Positions 1 through 7,839 of a DNA stretch of 64,000 bases are shown one piece after another (within the stretch, counting starts at the first letter, position 1; the number at the start of each line of letters is the position of its first letter). The stretch covers positions 124,001 through 188,000 of the forward strand of contig CAUAGM010000003.1 in the NCBI GenBank assembly GCA_958428545.1. Reading direction: 5' to 3'. This stretch comes from an uncultured Arcanobacterium sp. (GTDB lineage Bacteria > Actinomycetota > Actinomycetes > Actinomycetales > Actinomycetaceae). A model generated the notes under the pieces. It had not been told where the DNA came from and did no database searches. It saw only the letters and a list, made by a program, of their open reading frames with translations. The position numbers were made by a program, and so were the translations under genes.

Positions 1-187
1 ACTCATCAAAACGTTCATTACTCACGAAATAGTAGTGAACACCGTCAATCTCTCCTGGGCGCGGTGCACGGGTTGTGGCAGAAATTGAGAACCAGAGGTT
101 GCTGTGATGAGCAAGAAGTTGAGCCATAATCGTCCCTTTGCCCACGGCAGTTGGCCCAGTTACAACGAAAATATCGGAATGTTTCAT
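1..187 (-). CDS. gmk: Guanylate kinase, partial (3' end outside window)
   Basis: Reading the minus strand from ATG at 187 gives 62 residues before the window edge. The N-terminus carries the P-loop GPTAVGKGT and, further on, the segment SATTRAPRPGE followed by GVHYYFVS. These are typical of the GMP-binding part of guanylate kinase, which phosphorylates GMP to GDP in the cytoplasm. The P-loop has Thr-Ala-Val where many homologues have Ser-Gly-Val. The gene follows mihF, the usual actinobacterial order. Its start lies only 23 nt past the U-tract of the mihF terminator, and I see no strong Shine-Dalgarno sequence in that gap. Identification is firm; only the first third of the protein is visible. 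Confidence 0.93.
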   Translation of the reverse strand, partial: MKHSDIFVVTGPTAVGKGTIMAQLLAHHSNLWFSISATTRAPRPGEIDGVHYYFVSNERFDE

Positions 188-210
188 AGTTCAAACCTAG
201 TGGGCAAATA

Positions 211-264
211 AAAAAACAACAAGCGACAGGAGCATTTCTGCTCAGTTTATCGCTTGTTGTTTTA
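211..264 (-). terminator. Intrinsic terminator between mihF and gmk
   Basis: The arms aaaacaacaagcga and tcgcttgttgtttt form a perfect 14-bp stem. The loop contains a second small hairpin, gagca-gaaa-tgctc. On the minus strand the stem is followed by a run of T. It sits directly after mihF and just before the gmk start, so it should end mihF transcripts and could modulate read-through into gmk. Confidence 0.85.
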
Positions 265-278
265 TAGAAGAGATTGCG

Positions 279-590
279 TTAGCTAAAAATCTTAACCAAT
301 TTTTCTTTTTGCACTGCGCCCAAACCAGCAACGCGACGAGTATCAGAAATTCCGACCTCAGCCATAATTGATTGTGCACGTGCAGTCCCAATCCCTGGGA
401 GAGATGTGAGAAGAGCTTTCACCTTAAGCTTGCCGATGACGTCGTCATCTTTCGCCCGCTTGAGTACGTCTGAAAGTTTCAGATCACCTCTCTTAAGCTG
501 CTCTTTAATCTCTGCCCGCTGGCGGCGTACCAAAGCAGCTTTTTCGAGTGCTGCTTGGCGTTGTTCTGGTGATAACTGTGGTAGAGCCAT
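279..590 (-). CDS. mihF: Integration host factor, actinobacterial type (mIHF)
   Basis: A 103-residue basic protein that matches the actinobacterial mIHF family in length and content. The central LKRAKDDDVIGKLKVKALL region is followed by a helix-turn-helix-like segment around LPGIGTARAQ, which binds DNA non-specifically. mIHF is a nucleoid protein unrelated in fold to proteobacterial IHF; it was named as a host factor for phage L5 integration. The start is supported by a strong aaggag 6 nt upstream. It lies upstream of gmk, as in most actinobacteria. A dyad (608-623) sits in its leader. Identification is confident. Confidence 0.93.
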   Translation of the reverse strand: MALPQLSPEQRQAALEKAALVRRQRAEIKEQLKRGDLKLSDVLKRAKDDDVIGKLKVKALLTSLPGIGTARAQSIMAEVGISDTRRVAGLGAVQKEKLVKIFS

Positions 591-607
591 ATGAATCTCC
601 TTATTTC

Positions 608-623
608 AAGAGTAACTACTCTT
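608..623 (-). promoter_or_regulatory. Dyad in the mihF leader
   Basis: Arms aagagta and tactctt are separated by 2 nt, located about 20 nt upstream of the mihF start and just before its ribosome binding site. The position suits an operator or a short leader hairpin. No regulator is identified. Confidence 0.4.
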
Positions 624-681
624 TTATCGTATCCCAGAAAAAGCTGACGCACAGTTAAATTTCAAGAAATGTTTCATTTTT

Positions 682-1215
682 TCACATTTCACTTTTATCG
701 AGCGGAGATTCTCCCAGCGTCTGTGTTTCTTCGAAACCTGTTCCAGAAGTCTCCAACTCATAGATATCAGCTACACGATTCAATACGCCCATAATGAACG
801 GCACAGATTTTTCTGTCGAAAATTCTCGAGCCAAACTTGCTGCCTCTTTGACTGCGATCGGGCGTTCAACGTCAAGAAACATAAGCTCAGCTGTGGCAAT
901 ACGCAAAATATTGCGATCGACTGCGCTCATGCGATGCAGCGCCCATTGAGGCGACGCGGCATCGATCATGCTATCAACGTTGTCGTTATGCTCCAAAAAT
1001 TCGGTGACGATACGTGCACCGTATTCTTGGATAGGCTGTTGAGCCGTCGAAATTTCTTCGCGGTCAATCAGTAAATGTCTCGTTTTTTCGATCCCAAAAC
1101 CTCGAATATCGGCTTCAAAAAGCACGTCAAGAGCGCGCTGCCTTTGCAAAGAACGCCCTTTACGCTTGATATTCTTCCGTTCGGAATGCCGCCGTACGCT
1201 TCTGTGATCACTCAT
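682..1215 (-). CDS. nusB: Transcription antitermination factor NusB
   Basis: A 177-residue protein with the NusB pattern: an N-terminal RALDVLFEADIRG helix, the central AVDRNILRIATAELMFL segment and the C-terminal VKEAASLAREFSTEKS.PFIMGVLNRV block. NusB pairs with S10 (NusE) on boxA RNA to promote antitermination in rRNA operons. A basic N-terminal extension of about 25 residues precedes the domain, and an acidic tail follows it. The start codon overlaps the efp stop (TGATG), so the two genes are translationally coupled. The efp-nusB pair is conserved in actinobacteria. Confidence 0.95.
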   Translation of the reverse strand: MSDHRSVRRHSERKNIKRKGRSLQRQRALDVLFEADIRGFGIEKTRHLLIDREEISTAQQPIQEYGARIVTEFLEHNDNVDSMIDAASPQWALHRMSAVDRNILRIATAELMFLDVERPIAVKEAASLAREFSTEKSVPFIMGVLNRVADIYELETSGTGFEETQTLGESPLDKSEM

Positions 1216-1772
1216 CAGGCGCGGTTGATATATTCGCCGGTACGGGTATCAACTTTGATCTTGGTACCCTCGTCAATAAATAGCGGGACCTGCAGTTCGT
1301 AACCAGTCTCAACAGTTGCTGGTTTAGTTCCTGCATTTGAACGGTCTCCCTGCAGTCCTGGTTCTGTAAACGTCACTTCAAGAACCACAGACGCTGGAAG
1401 CTCAACGAAAAGAACAGTGCCCTCATTTTGAGCGATAATCACATTTTGATTCTCTAGCAAGAAATTCTTTTGATCGCCAACGATCTCAGCACTCACAGGA
1501 AGCTGCTCGTACGTCTCAAGATCCATAAAAATATAATCTGCGCCATCATTATATAGATACTGCATGTCACGACGGTCTACAGTTGCGGTCTCAACTTTCA
1601 CGCCTGCGTTGAACGTTTTATCAACGTTTTTCCCAGAAAGCACATTCTTGAGCTTGGTGCGCACAAAAGCCGGACCTTTACCAGGCTTTACGTGCTGAAA
1701 CTCTACAACCTGCCAGAGTTGGTTATCGATCTTGAGCACCATGCCATTTTTCAAATCATTCGTGGTTGCCAT
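1215..1772 (-). CDS. efp: Translation elongation factor P
   Basis: A 185-residue three-domain EF-P that relieves ribosome stalling at polyproline stretches. The tip loop reads KPGKGPAFV, the palindromic PGKGP type reported for actinobacterial EF-P proteins that work with an unmodified lysine. The C-terminal OB domain ends in FIDEGTKIKVDTRTGEYI, the EF-P signature. A GTG lies one codon upstream, but the ATG at 1772 is better spaced from aaaggtgg, so I use it. The relevant client proteins may include the proline-rich surface proteins at the other end of this window. That last link is inference. Confidence 0.96.
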   Translation of the reverse strand: MATTNDLKNGMVLKIDNQLWQVVEFQHVKPGKGPAFVRTKLKNVLSGKNVDKTFNAGVKVETATVDRRDMQYLYNDGADYIFMDLETYEQLPVSAEIVGDQKNFLLENQNVIIAQNEGTVLFVELPASVVLEVTFTEPGLQGDRSNAGTKPATVETGYELQVPLFIDEGTKIKVDTRTGEYINRA

Positions 1773-1967
1773 CACATTCCACCTTTCGCTTCAACGGATC
1801 TGCCCATTGCGCGGGCGTCGATATTCCTCATCAAGAATAGCTGGTTTTACTCTATAAAGCGCATTCCACTCGCTGACTATGAGAGGAATTACGTTTTAAG
1901 AAAGTTTCACTCATCTGCTCGGCGCATCTGCATAGATTGTGGATTCTGTAAGCGTCTTGCTCCTATT

Positions 1968-1991
1968 CGTGTATTAAATCGTGTATTAAAT
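1968..1991. repeat. 12-bp tandem repeat
   Basis: Two head-to-tail copies of cgtgtattaaat lie immediately after the stop codon of the prepilin peptidase gene. They look like a local duplication; no function is evident. Confidence 0.6.
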
Positions 1992-1993
1992 GC

Positions 1994-2572
1994 TTATATG
2001 AGGAATGCCCAAGCGCAGACGATCCATGCGCTCATAACTAGTGCTGGGCCAAAAGGTAAAGACGATGAGAGATGAAGGGCGCGCTGGCGAGCACGAGCCT
2101 GCATATAAAGAATTGCTCCCACCTGCAGTGCAGAGGCTAGGCATATGCACAGCAGCACGGCAACTAGCCCGCGCACAAACGTCAAGCCTGCAAGAACGAA
2201 AAGAAGCCGAGCATCTCCCGAGCCAAAATGTGTAGGATTGCGATAGCTTAGTGCACGAGCAATAATCCATACTGCTCCCGCTGTACATACTGCATAAACA
2301 CTTGTATAGCAATCTCCGATAATGGCTTCTATTACCCAGATTAGAAGCATTGCGCACGCTGCTGTATTCGTCCATATACGTATGAGAGTAGATGTGCAAG
2401 CATCAATCCATGCATTGAGAGCCAGGCAAGAAAAGCTGAATCCTCCCAAGAAAATAAAAGACCAAGAATAGTCAGCAACAGTAAATAACGCCACGGATAG
2501 AGCGAATGTGAGCGCACTGATCCCGAAAGCTTGTTTCGGCGTCAGCGCTCCCGCGCTCAGTATCGTCCACAC
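1994..2572 (-). CDS. Prepilin peptidase-like A24 membrane protease
   Basis: A hydrophobic 192-residue protein with about six membrane segments. Both aspartate motifs of A24 peptidases are visible: DACTSTLIRIWT early and FGSGDARLLF in the middle, the latter corresponding to GxGD. A PFGP segment near the C-terminus is also typical. Such enzymes cleave leader peptides of type IV pilins or pseudopilins in the membrane. The N-terminal methylase domain of bifunctional PilD is absent, so it resembles the short TadV/CpaA form. It starts with GTG 15 nt after the mltG stop. No pilin or Tad genes occur in this window; in many actinobacteria this gene sits alone in the aro/mltG block. Confidence 0.82.
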   Translation of the reverse strand: MWTILSAGALTPKQAFGISALTFALSVALFTVADYSWSFIFLGGFSFSCLALNAWIDACTSTLIRIWTNTAACAMLLIWVIEAIIGDCYTSVYAVCTAGAVWIIARALSYRNPTHFGSGDARLLFVLAGLTFVRGLVAVLLCICLASALQVGAILYMQARARQRALHLSSSLPFGPALVMSAWIVCAWAFLI

Positions 2573-2587
2573 GTGCAGATATTCTTT

Positions 2588-3715
2588 TTATTGAGCATTA
2601 TTAAGTTCGTTGCTGTGTTCTTCGTACCACATCCGAAATTCTTCAGCATATTTCTCATGCTCCTCATGCGTGGAGGAGAATTTCGTTTCACCTGTTGTTA
2701 GATTGACAGTCACCCAAAAGAGCCAATCGCCCTCAGGCGGATTAGCAGTTGCTTTCAAGACATCAATTCCAGGATTACATATCGGACTTGGAGGAAGACC
2801 TTTATGAATATAGGTGTTGTAGGGAGTATCAGTTTCGAGATCGGATCCAGATAAGACGATCTCTGATTTTCCAAGCCCGTACAAAACAGTAGAATCCAGC
2901 TGCAGCAGCATATCTTTAGCTAACCGATTTTCAATAACGCGTGAAACTTTCGGATAATCTTGCGAACGCGACACCTCTTTTTCAGTAATTGAAGCAATAA
3001 TCAGCTGGCGCTGCCACATATCTTTCGCTACACCACTTTTTTCTAACTCTTTTATACGCCGATCAACCATCGCTTGGAGTGCATCTTTGACGGTTGTCGT
3101 CGGCATAAAATTATACTGCCCAGGGGCAAGCCAGCCTTCAATAATTCCGTCTGCCTCAGGCGGTAAAAAGTCTTTCTTTGCCTCTTCGGCTTGTTTTTTA
3201 ACCTCGTCCGTCGTCATCTTGTAGACGTTGGCATACTTCTCGTAAATTTGAGAAGTAGTCATTCCCTCTGGAATCGTTATCGTGTACTCAGCTTTAGAAA
3301 CAGGATCGAGAAGCGCGGCAACTGCCTCTTTAGCTGGAATTTTGCTTTTAAGATAGTACACTCCTGGCTGAATCGAATTTGCCCGTGGGTTTTCGTTGAA
3401 GGCATCGATAAAAGGTTGTTCTGATTGAATCACATCTGCCTTAACCAACAAAGCGGCAATATCTGCTCCTGTGGATCCTTCGGGAACAGATACAAGAACT
3501 TTTTCTCCGCCAGGCCCTAGATAATCTTCTACGTGAGTGACCTGCGTGCTTGCTTTAATCCAAGAAAATGCGAAACTTGCAGCAAAAGCAACGAGGAGAG
3601 CGACGAGCACAATAATGATCGCACTTTTTACCCCGAGTAATGCTTTACGTTTACGACGATACACAATCTCGGAACGTTCCAAGGGCTTATTTTCCTCATT
3701 GAAAAATTCAGTCAT
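2588..3715 (-). CDS. mltG: Endolytic murein transglycosylase MltG
   Basis: A 375-residue protein with a short cytoplasmic basic segment, one membrane helix (about residues 28-50) and an extracytoplasmic YceG/MltG domain. The catalytic glutamate lies in IIASITEKE, followed by VSRVIENRL and LQLDSTVLYGLG, then YNTYIHKGLPPSPICNPG. MltG cleaves nascent glycan strands to set their length. Its start overlaps the ruvX stop by 8 nt (ATGACTGA), so the genes are coupled. In relatives aroE and other shikimate genes follow; here only the prepilin peptidase gene does. Confidence 0.95.
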   Translation of the reverse strand: MTEFFNEENKPLERSEIVYRRKRKALLGVKSAIIIVLVALLVAFAASFAFSWIKASTQVTHVEDYLGPGGEKVLVSVPEGSTGADIAALLVKADVIQSEQPFIDAFNENPRANSIQPGVYYLKSKIPAKEAVAALLDPVSKAEYTITIPEGMTTSQIYEKYANVYKMTTDEVKKQAEEAKKDFLPPEADGIIEGWLAPGQYNFMPTTTVKDALQAMVDRRIKELEKSGVAKDMWQRQLIIASITEKEVSRSQDYPKVSRVIENRLAKDMLLQLDSTVLYGLGKSEIVLSGSDLETDTPYNTYIHKGLPPSPICNPGIDVLKATANPPEGDWLFWVTVNLTTGETKFSSTHEEHEKYAEEFRMWYEEHSNELNNAQ

Positions 3716-4190
3716 GCTCTGCTCCTATCGGCGGTAGCAATTCTGCGAGCGATATGCCTGGCACTCGCCCTGAAGTTCGTTCTGTTTCTAATGCTGATTC
3801 TAAAATATTAACAGCTGCAACTTGATCAACCACAGCGCGGTGTGTGATTTCTGCGCGCCCAGCTTCATGAAGCTGACGATGAGCCAGCACAGACGTGAGA
3901 CGTTCATCAATCATTCTCACCGGAATATCTGGCAGTCGGCGTTGAATTTTTCGTGCCCACGTAAGAGCTGCTTTTGCTGAGGGGCCAACGCTTCCATCCA
4001 TATTGAGCGGATAGCCGATATATATCTCCAAGATATGCTTTTCACGTGCAAGACGCAGCACGATTGCAATATCATTTTTCCCGCGAGATGCTGTTGCAAC
4101 AGGTGTAGCCAAAATACCCTCAGAATCAGATGCGGCGATGCCCACACGAACTTTACCCACGTCTACTGCGATGCGCACTCCTGTGCGCAT
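3708..4190 (-). CDS. ruvX: Holliday junction resolvase-like RuvX (YqgF)
   Basis: The protein starts MRTGVRIAVDVGKVRVGIA, with the RNase H-like first aspartate in AVDVG. LEIYIGYPLNMDGSVGPSA and the late RMIDERLTS are also family features. The reading frame stays open further upstream, but that part overlaps the alaS coding region, and the ATG at 4190 (160 residues) matches the family length. RuvX acts on nucleic acids, with a proposed role in rRNA processing. It lies 16 nt after alaS and overlaps mltG, so alaS-ruvX-mltG is one operon. Confidence 0.93.
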   Translation of the reverse strand: MRTGVRIAVDVGKVRVGIAASDSEGILATPVATASRGKNDIAIVLRLAREKHILEIYIGYPLNMDGSVGPSAKAALTWARKIQRRLPDIPVRMIDERLTSVLAHRQLHEAGRAEITHRAVVDQVAAVNILESALETERTSGRVPGISLAELLPPIGAEHD

Positions 4191-4206
4191 CGCATACTGC
4201 TGAGAC

Positions 4207-6879
4207 CTATCGGGTAGCAAGAGATTCCTTGATAGCTGTGAGGGCAGCAGAGATCTGGGATATATCTGAACCGCCGCCTTGGGCCATATCATCTTTACCG
4301 CCGCCACCGCCGCCAAGAACTGCAGACGCAATACGCACCAGCGCACCAGCTTGTGCTCCTGCGATTCGGGCAGCTTCATTTGTTGCTACGACGATCAGTG
4401 GCTTTCCGTTTGTGACGCCGGCAAGAGCTACAACAGTAGGTTCGTTTCCACAGCGGTTACGTAATTCAGTGACGGCGCTGCGTACATCGTCCCCACTGCC
4501 TACTTCGCCAAGATCTGCCGAGACAAGCGTCATACCGCCAACGCTCTGAGATTCGGAAAGAATCGTCTCAAACGATGCCTCAATTTTAGCTTTTCGCAGC
4601 CCCGCGATTTCTTTATCTGCAGCTTTGAGCTTGGCTATTAAACCGTGCACAAATTCAGGAAGTTCCTCAGGGCGAGCATGAGTAAGTGTAGACAACTGCG
4701 AGAGCAGCGCACGCTCACGAGCACCAGCCGCATAAGCCCCTGGGCCAACAAGCGCTTCAATACGACGAACTCCAGAACCAATTGACGATTCACCAAGCAG
4801 AGTAATAAGACCAATATTTCCAGTCTCGGCGACGTGCGTACCAGCACACAGTTCCTTGCTCCAATCGTCACCGATGCTCACAACACGCACAATTTTTCCG
4901 TATTTTTCGCCAAAAAGAGCCATAGCGCCAGCAGATTTTGCTTGCTCGATTGGCATTTGCTCATCGGAAACAACAAGGTTATCCTGCAAACGCTCATTCA
5001 CGCGCGCTTCCATATCGCTCATTATTCCAGCTGGAATCTGGCTGCCATGGCGGAAATCGAAACGCAGACGGCTTGGAGAATTCTCAGAACCTGCCTGAGT
5101 AGCTTGTTCGCCAAGGAATTCGTGTAAGACCTTATGTACCATATGCGTGGCAGTATGAGCACGAGCGATCTGCGCACGGCGTTCCACATCAATCTGGGCA
5201 AACACTTTATCATTTAAAGCGACAGAACCTTCTGTGAGCCGCGCCTTATGCACATGCATACCTTTTACAGGCATCTGCACATCGTCTACCTCAAGATAGC
5301 CGCCGCCGGAAACAGAAATCGTTCCGTGATCGGCAAGCTGACCGCCCTGTTCTGCCCAAAATGGTGTTTGATCTAAAACAACGTCAACTTCTGCGGGAGC
5401 CTCAGCAGCGGGCACAGATTCGCCGTTCACCAAGAGAGCCACCACAGTTGCTTCGGCAGATGTATCTGTATAGCCCAAGAAGTGGGTTGCTCCCCCAGTT
5501 CGAGCTTCAATCTCATGGTATGCCTTCGCATCAACGTGCCCTGTTTTTTTGGCTTGTGCATCCGCACGGGCGCGCTCTTTCTGCTCTTGCATTAACGAGC
5601 GGAATTGAGCTTCATCTACTTTTACGCCCTGTTCGGCAGCCATTTCAAGAGTGAGATCAATCGGGAAACCGTAAGTATCGTGAAGAGTAAACGCATCCGC
5701 ACCTGAAAGGTCGTGTTTTGCTGCTTTTGCTTTGCTCACTGCCATATCAAAGATCTGTGTGCCAGAGGTGAGAGTGCGGCGGAAAGCTTCTTCTTCAGCG
5801 TATGCCACGGCAGAGATATGATCGAAGTTTGTGCGTAATTCTGGGTAGGTCTCACTCATCACGTTCATGCTCGCAGGCAAAAGCTCTGGCAGCGCAACTT
5901 CGTCTACTCCGAGCAGACGAACCGAGCGAACGGCACGGCGAATTAGGCGGCGCAAAACGTATCCACGCCCATCATTTCCTGGGCGAACTCCATCACCGAT
6001 AAGCATCAGTGCACTTCGCACGTGATCGGCAATCACGCGCATACGCACATCATCAGTGGTATCAGCGCCATATTTTTTACCAGTTATTGCTTCGGCTGCT
6101 GCGATTACTGGATAAACCTGGTCGGTTTCATACATATTGGCTTTGTCTTGCAGCAAGAAGGCAATACGTTCTAAACCAGCACCAGTATCAATCGCTTTTT
6201 GATCAAGCTCTCCAAGTAGCGGGAAGTTTTTCCCTTCGCCTTCGCCGCGCATATATTGGTCGAAGACAAGATTCCAAATTTCGAGGTAACGATCGCCGCC
6301 TGGATCTACTGTGCCGCCCACGGCTTCTGGGCCGTATTCTGCGCCGCGATCATAATGGATCTCGGCGCACGGCCCTGCCGGCCCTGGCTGACCAGTGCTC
6401 CAGAAAATTTCTTCACGTTTGAGTCTAACGATATGCTGTGGATCGAGACCGACAACTCGCGTGAGATGATCGAAAGAAACATCATCCTTTTCCCAAATCG
6501 TCACCCACAAACGGTCGCCGTCAAGCCCGTAGCCGCCATCATGTTGAGAGGTTGTCAGCAGCTCGAAAGCATAATCGATAGCTCCTTCTTTGAAATAATC
6601 GCCAAAGCTGAAGTTTCCGCACATTTGGAAGAAAGTACCGTGACGAGTTGTGAGCCCAACATTGTCGATATCGTTGGTGCGAATACATTTTTGTACGCTG
6701 GCAGCTCGCGGGAAAGGAGCAGGCTCAGTGCCTACGATATAGGGAATAAAAGGCACCATGCCAGCGATTGTAAATAAGATAGACGGATCGGGAGATACAA
6801 GAGGCACGCTATCGGCGATTGTGTGATCCTGTTTCTTAAAGTACTGTAACCAGCGATCTCGGATTTCCGCACTGCGCAT
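4207..6879 (-). CDS. alaS: Alanyl-tRNA synthetase
   Basis: Full-length 890-residue AlaRS, which charges tRNA-Ala. The N-terminus has the canonical class II start (RDRWLQYFKKQDHT) and motif 2 around RHGTFFQMCGNFSFGDYFK. The editing domain shows the HTATHMVHKVL histidine pair and the CAGTHV cysteine/histidine ligands. The C-terminal end has the conserved glycine run GGGGGGKDDMAQGGG. It heads the alaS-ruvX-mltG operon. Length and motifs are normal. Confidence 0.97.
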   Translation of the reverse strand: MRSAEIRDRWLQYFKKQDHTIADSVPLVSPDPSILFTIAGMVPFIPYIVGTEPAPFPRAASVQKCIRTNDIDNVGLTTRHGTFFQMCGNFSFGDYFKEGAIDYAFELLTTSQHDGGYGLDGDRLWVTIWEKDDVSFDHLTRVVGLDPQHIVRLKREEIFWSTGQPGPAGPCAEIHYDRGAEYGPEAVGGTVDPGGDRYLEIWNLVFDQYMRGEGEGKNFPLLGELDQKAIDTGAGLERIAFLLQDKANMYETDQVYPVIAAAEAITGKKYGADTTDDVRMRVIADHVRSALMLIGDGVRPGNDGRGYVLRRLIRRAVRSVRLLGVDEVALPELLPASMNVMSETYPELRTNFDHISAVAYAEEEAFRRTLTSGTQIFDMAVSKAKAAKHDLSGADAFTLHDTYGFPIDLTLEMAAEQGVKVDEAQFRSLMQEQKERARADAQAKKTGHVDAKAYHEIEARTGGATHFLGYTDTSAEATVVALLVNGESVPAAEAPAEVDVVLDQTPFWAEQGGQLADHGTISVSGGGYLEVDDVQMPVKGMHVHKARLTEGSVALNDKVFAQIDVERRAQIARAHTATHMVHKVLHEFLGEQATQAGSENSPSRLRFDFRHGSQIPAGIMSDMEARVNERLQDNLVVSDEQMPIEQAKSAGAMALFGEKYGKIVRVVSIGDDWSKELCAGTHVAETGNIGLITLLGESSIGSGVRRIEALVGPGAYAAGARERALLSQLSTLTHARPEELPEFVHGLIAKLKAADKEIAGLRKAKIEASFETILSESQSVGGMTLVSADLGEVGSGDDVRSAVTELRNRCGNEPTVVALAGVTNGKPLIVVATNEAARIAGAQAGALVRIASAVLGGGGGGKDDMAQGGGSDISQISAALTAIKESLATR

Positions 6880-6988
6880 ATTTACGCTCTACTTTCTCGT
6901 CATTTTTCTATAGACACGTGCACCGCTCCCAGAGCGAGCATTTATACAACTTCTGTACTTAAAGTATAGAGATTATTACGCACATACA

Positions 6989-7031
6989 CATACGCGCGCA
7001 ACGAAACCTGAAGTTCCGCGGCGCGCGTATG
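6989..7031 (-). terminator. GC-rich hairpin after rpsD
   Basis: Arms catacgcgcgc (6989-6999) and gcgcgcgtatg (7021-7031) make an 11-bp perfect stem with a 21-nt loop, 25 nt downstream of the rpsD stop. There is no T-run, so this is a hairpin-only terminator candidate. Confidence 0.55.
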
Positions 7032-7055
7032 AGATATGTTAGTAATAAATCAGCA

Positions 7056-7676
7056 TCAGCGGGAATAGTGCTCAACCACGAGCTGAACTTCACACTGCAC
7101 TGGAACTTCAGCACGCTTTGGTTCGCGAATAAGCTCTGCACGAAGTTTCGTAATATCTACCTTAAGATATTCAGGAACCTTTGGAAGCACATCTGCATGC
7201 TGCCCTTTGGCTGCCACAACGAACTGCGGCGAGGTCTGGCTCTTTGGCTTGATCTGAATAATCTGCCCTGGCTTTACGCGATAGCTTGGGCGATCCACGA
7301 GTTGCCCATCAACGAGTACGTGACGGTGTACAACCACCTGACGTGCCTGAGCAATCGTACGAGCAAAACCTGCGCGGAGCACGAGAGCATCGAGACGGCG
7401 CTCAAGCAGGCTCACGAGGTTTTCACCAGCCATACCTTCCATACGGCGAGCTTCATTCCAGACTTTGCGCATCTGAGCTTCACGAATGCCATACTGTGCA
7501 CGCAAACGCTGCTTTTCCTTCAAACGGATCGAATAGTCGGATTCCTTCACACGTCCGCGCCCATGTTCACCCGGGCGATACGGACGGCGCTGCAGATACT
7601 TCTCAGCTTTAGGAGTGAGAGCAATACCTAGTGCACGCGATTGACGCACCGACTTACGTGCGCGATTACCAGCCAT
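7056..7676 (-). CDS. rpsD: 30S ribosomal protein S4
   Basis: A 206-residue S4 protein, a primary 16S rRNA binder. The S4 RNA-binding domain is seen at LLERRLDALVLRAGFA and QARQVVVHRHVLVDGQ. The N-terminal zinc cysteines of some S4 proteins are missing, so this is the zinc-free (C-) form. An agga motif precedes the start. The gene stands between rarA and alaS, a typical actinobacterial position, and apparently is transcribed alone. The 163-nt upstream gap could hold an autoregulatory leader, but I cannot recognise a known structure. Confidence 0.96.
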   Translation of the reverse strand: MAGNRARKSVRQSRALGIALTPKAEKYLQRRPYRPGEHGRGRVKESDYSIRLKEKQRLRAQYGIREAQMRKVWNEARRMEGMAGENLVSLLERRLDALVLRAGFARTIAQARQVVVHRHVLVDGQLVDRPSYRVKPGQIIQIKPKSQTSPQFVVAAKGQHADVLPKVPEYLKVDITKLRAELIREPKRAEVPVQCEVQLVVEHYSR

Positions 7677-7839
7677 AATAATTCTCCTGTCGTCTCATGG
7701 CGTATCAGCTCTGAGTATGTGCTCATTGAACCGATACGGGATCTACCTCAGCAAGCCTTCGATGTGACGCGCGGGCTATGATCCCAGGTTATGTATTCAC
7801 AAAATATTGCGCGGCAAGCGCAACTCCTCAAGAATAGCA

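Noticed and set aside
7677..7839. Possible tRNA upstream of rpsD because of a GGTTCAA-like T-loop
   Set aside because: No acceptor stem or D-arm can be built around it.
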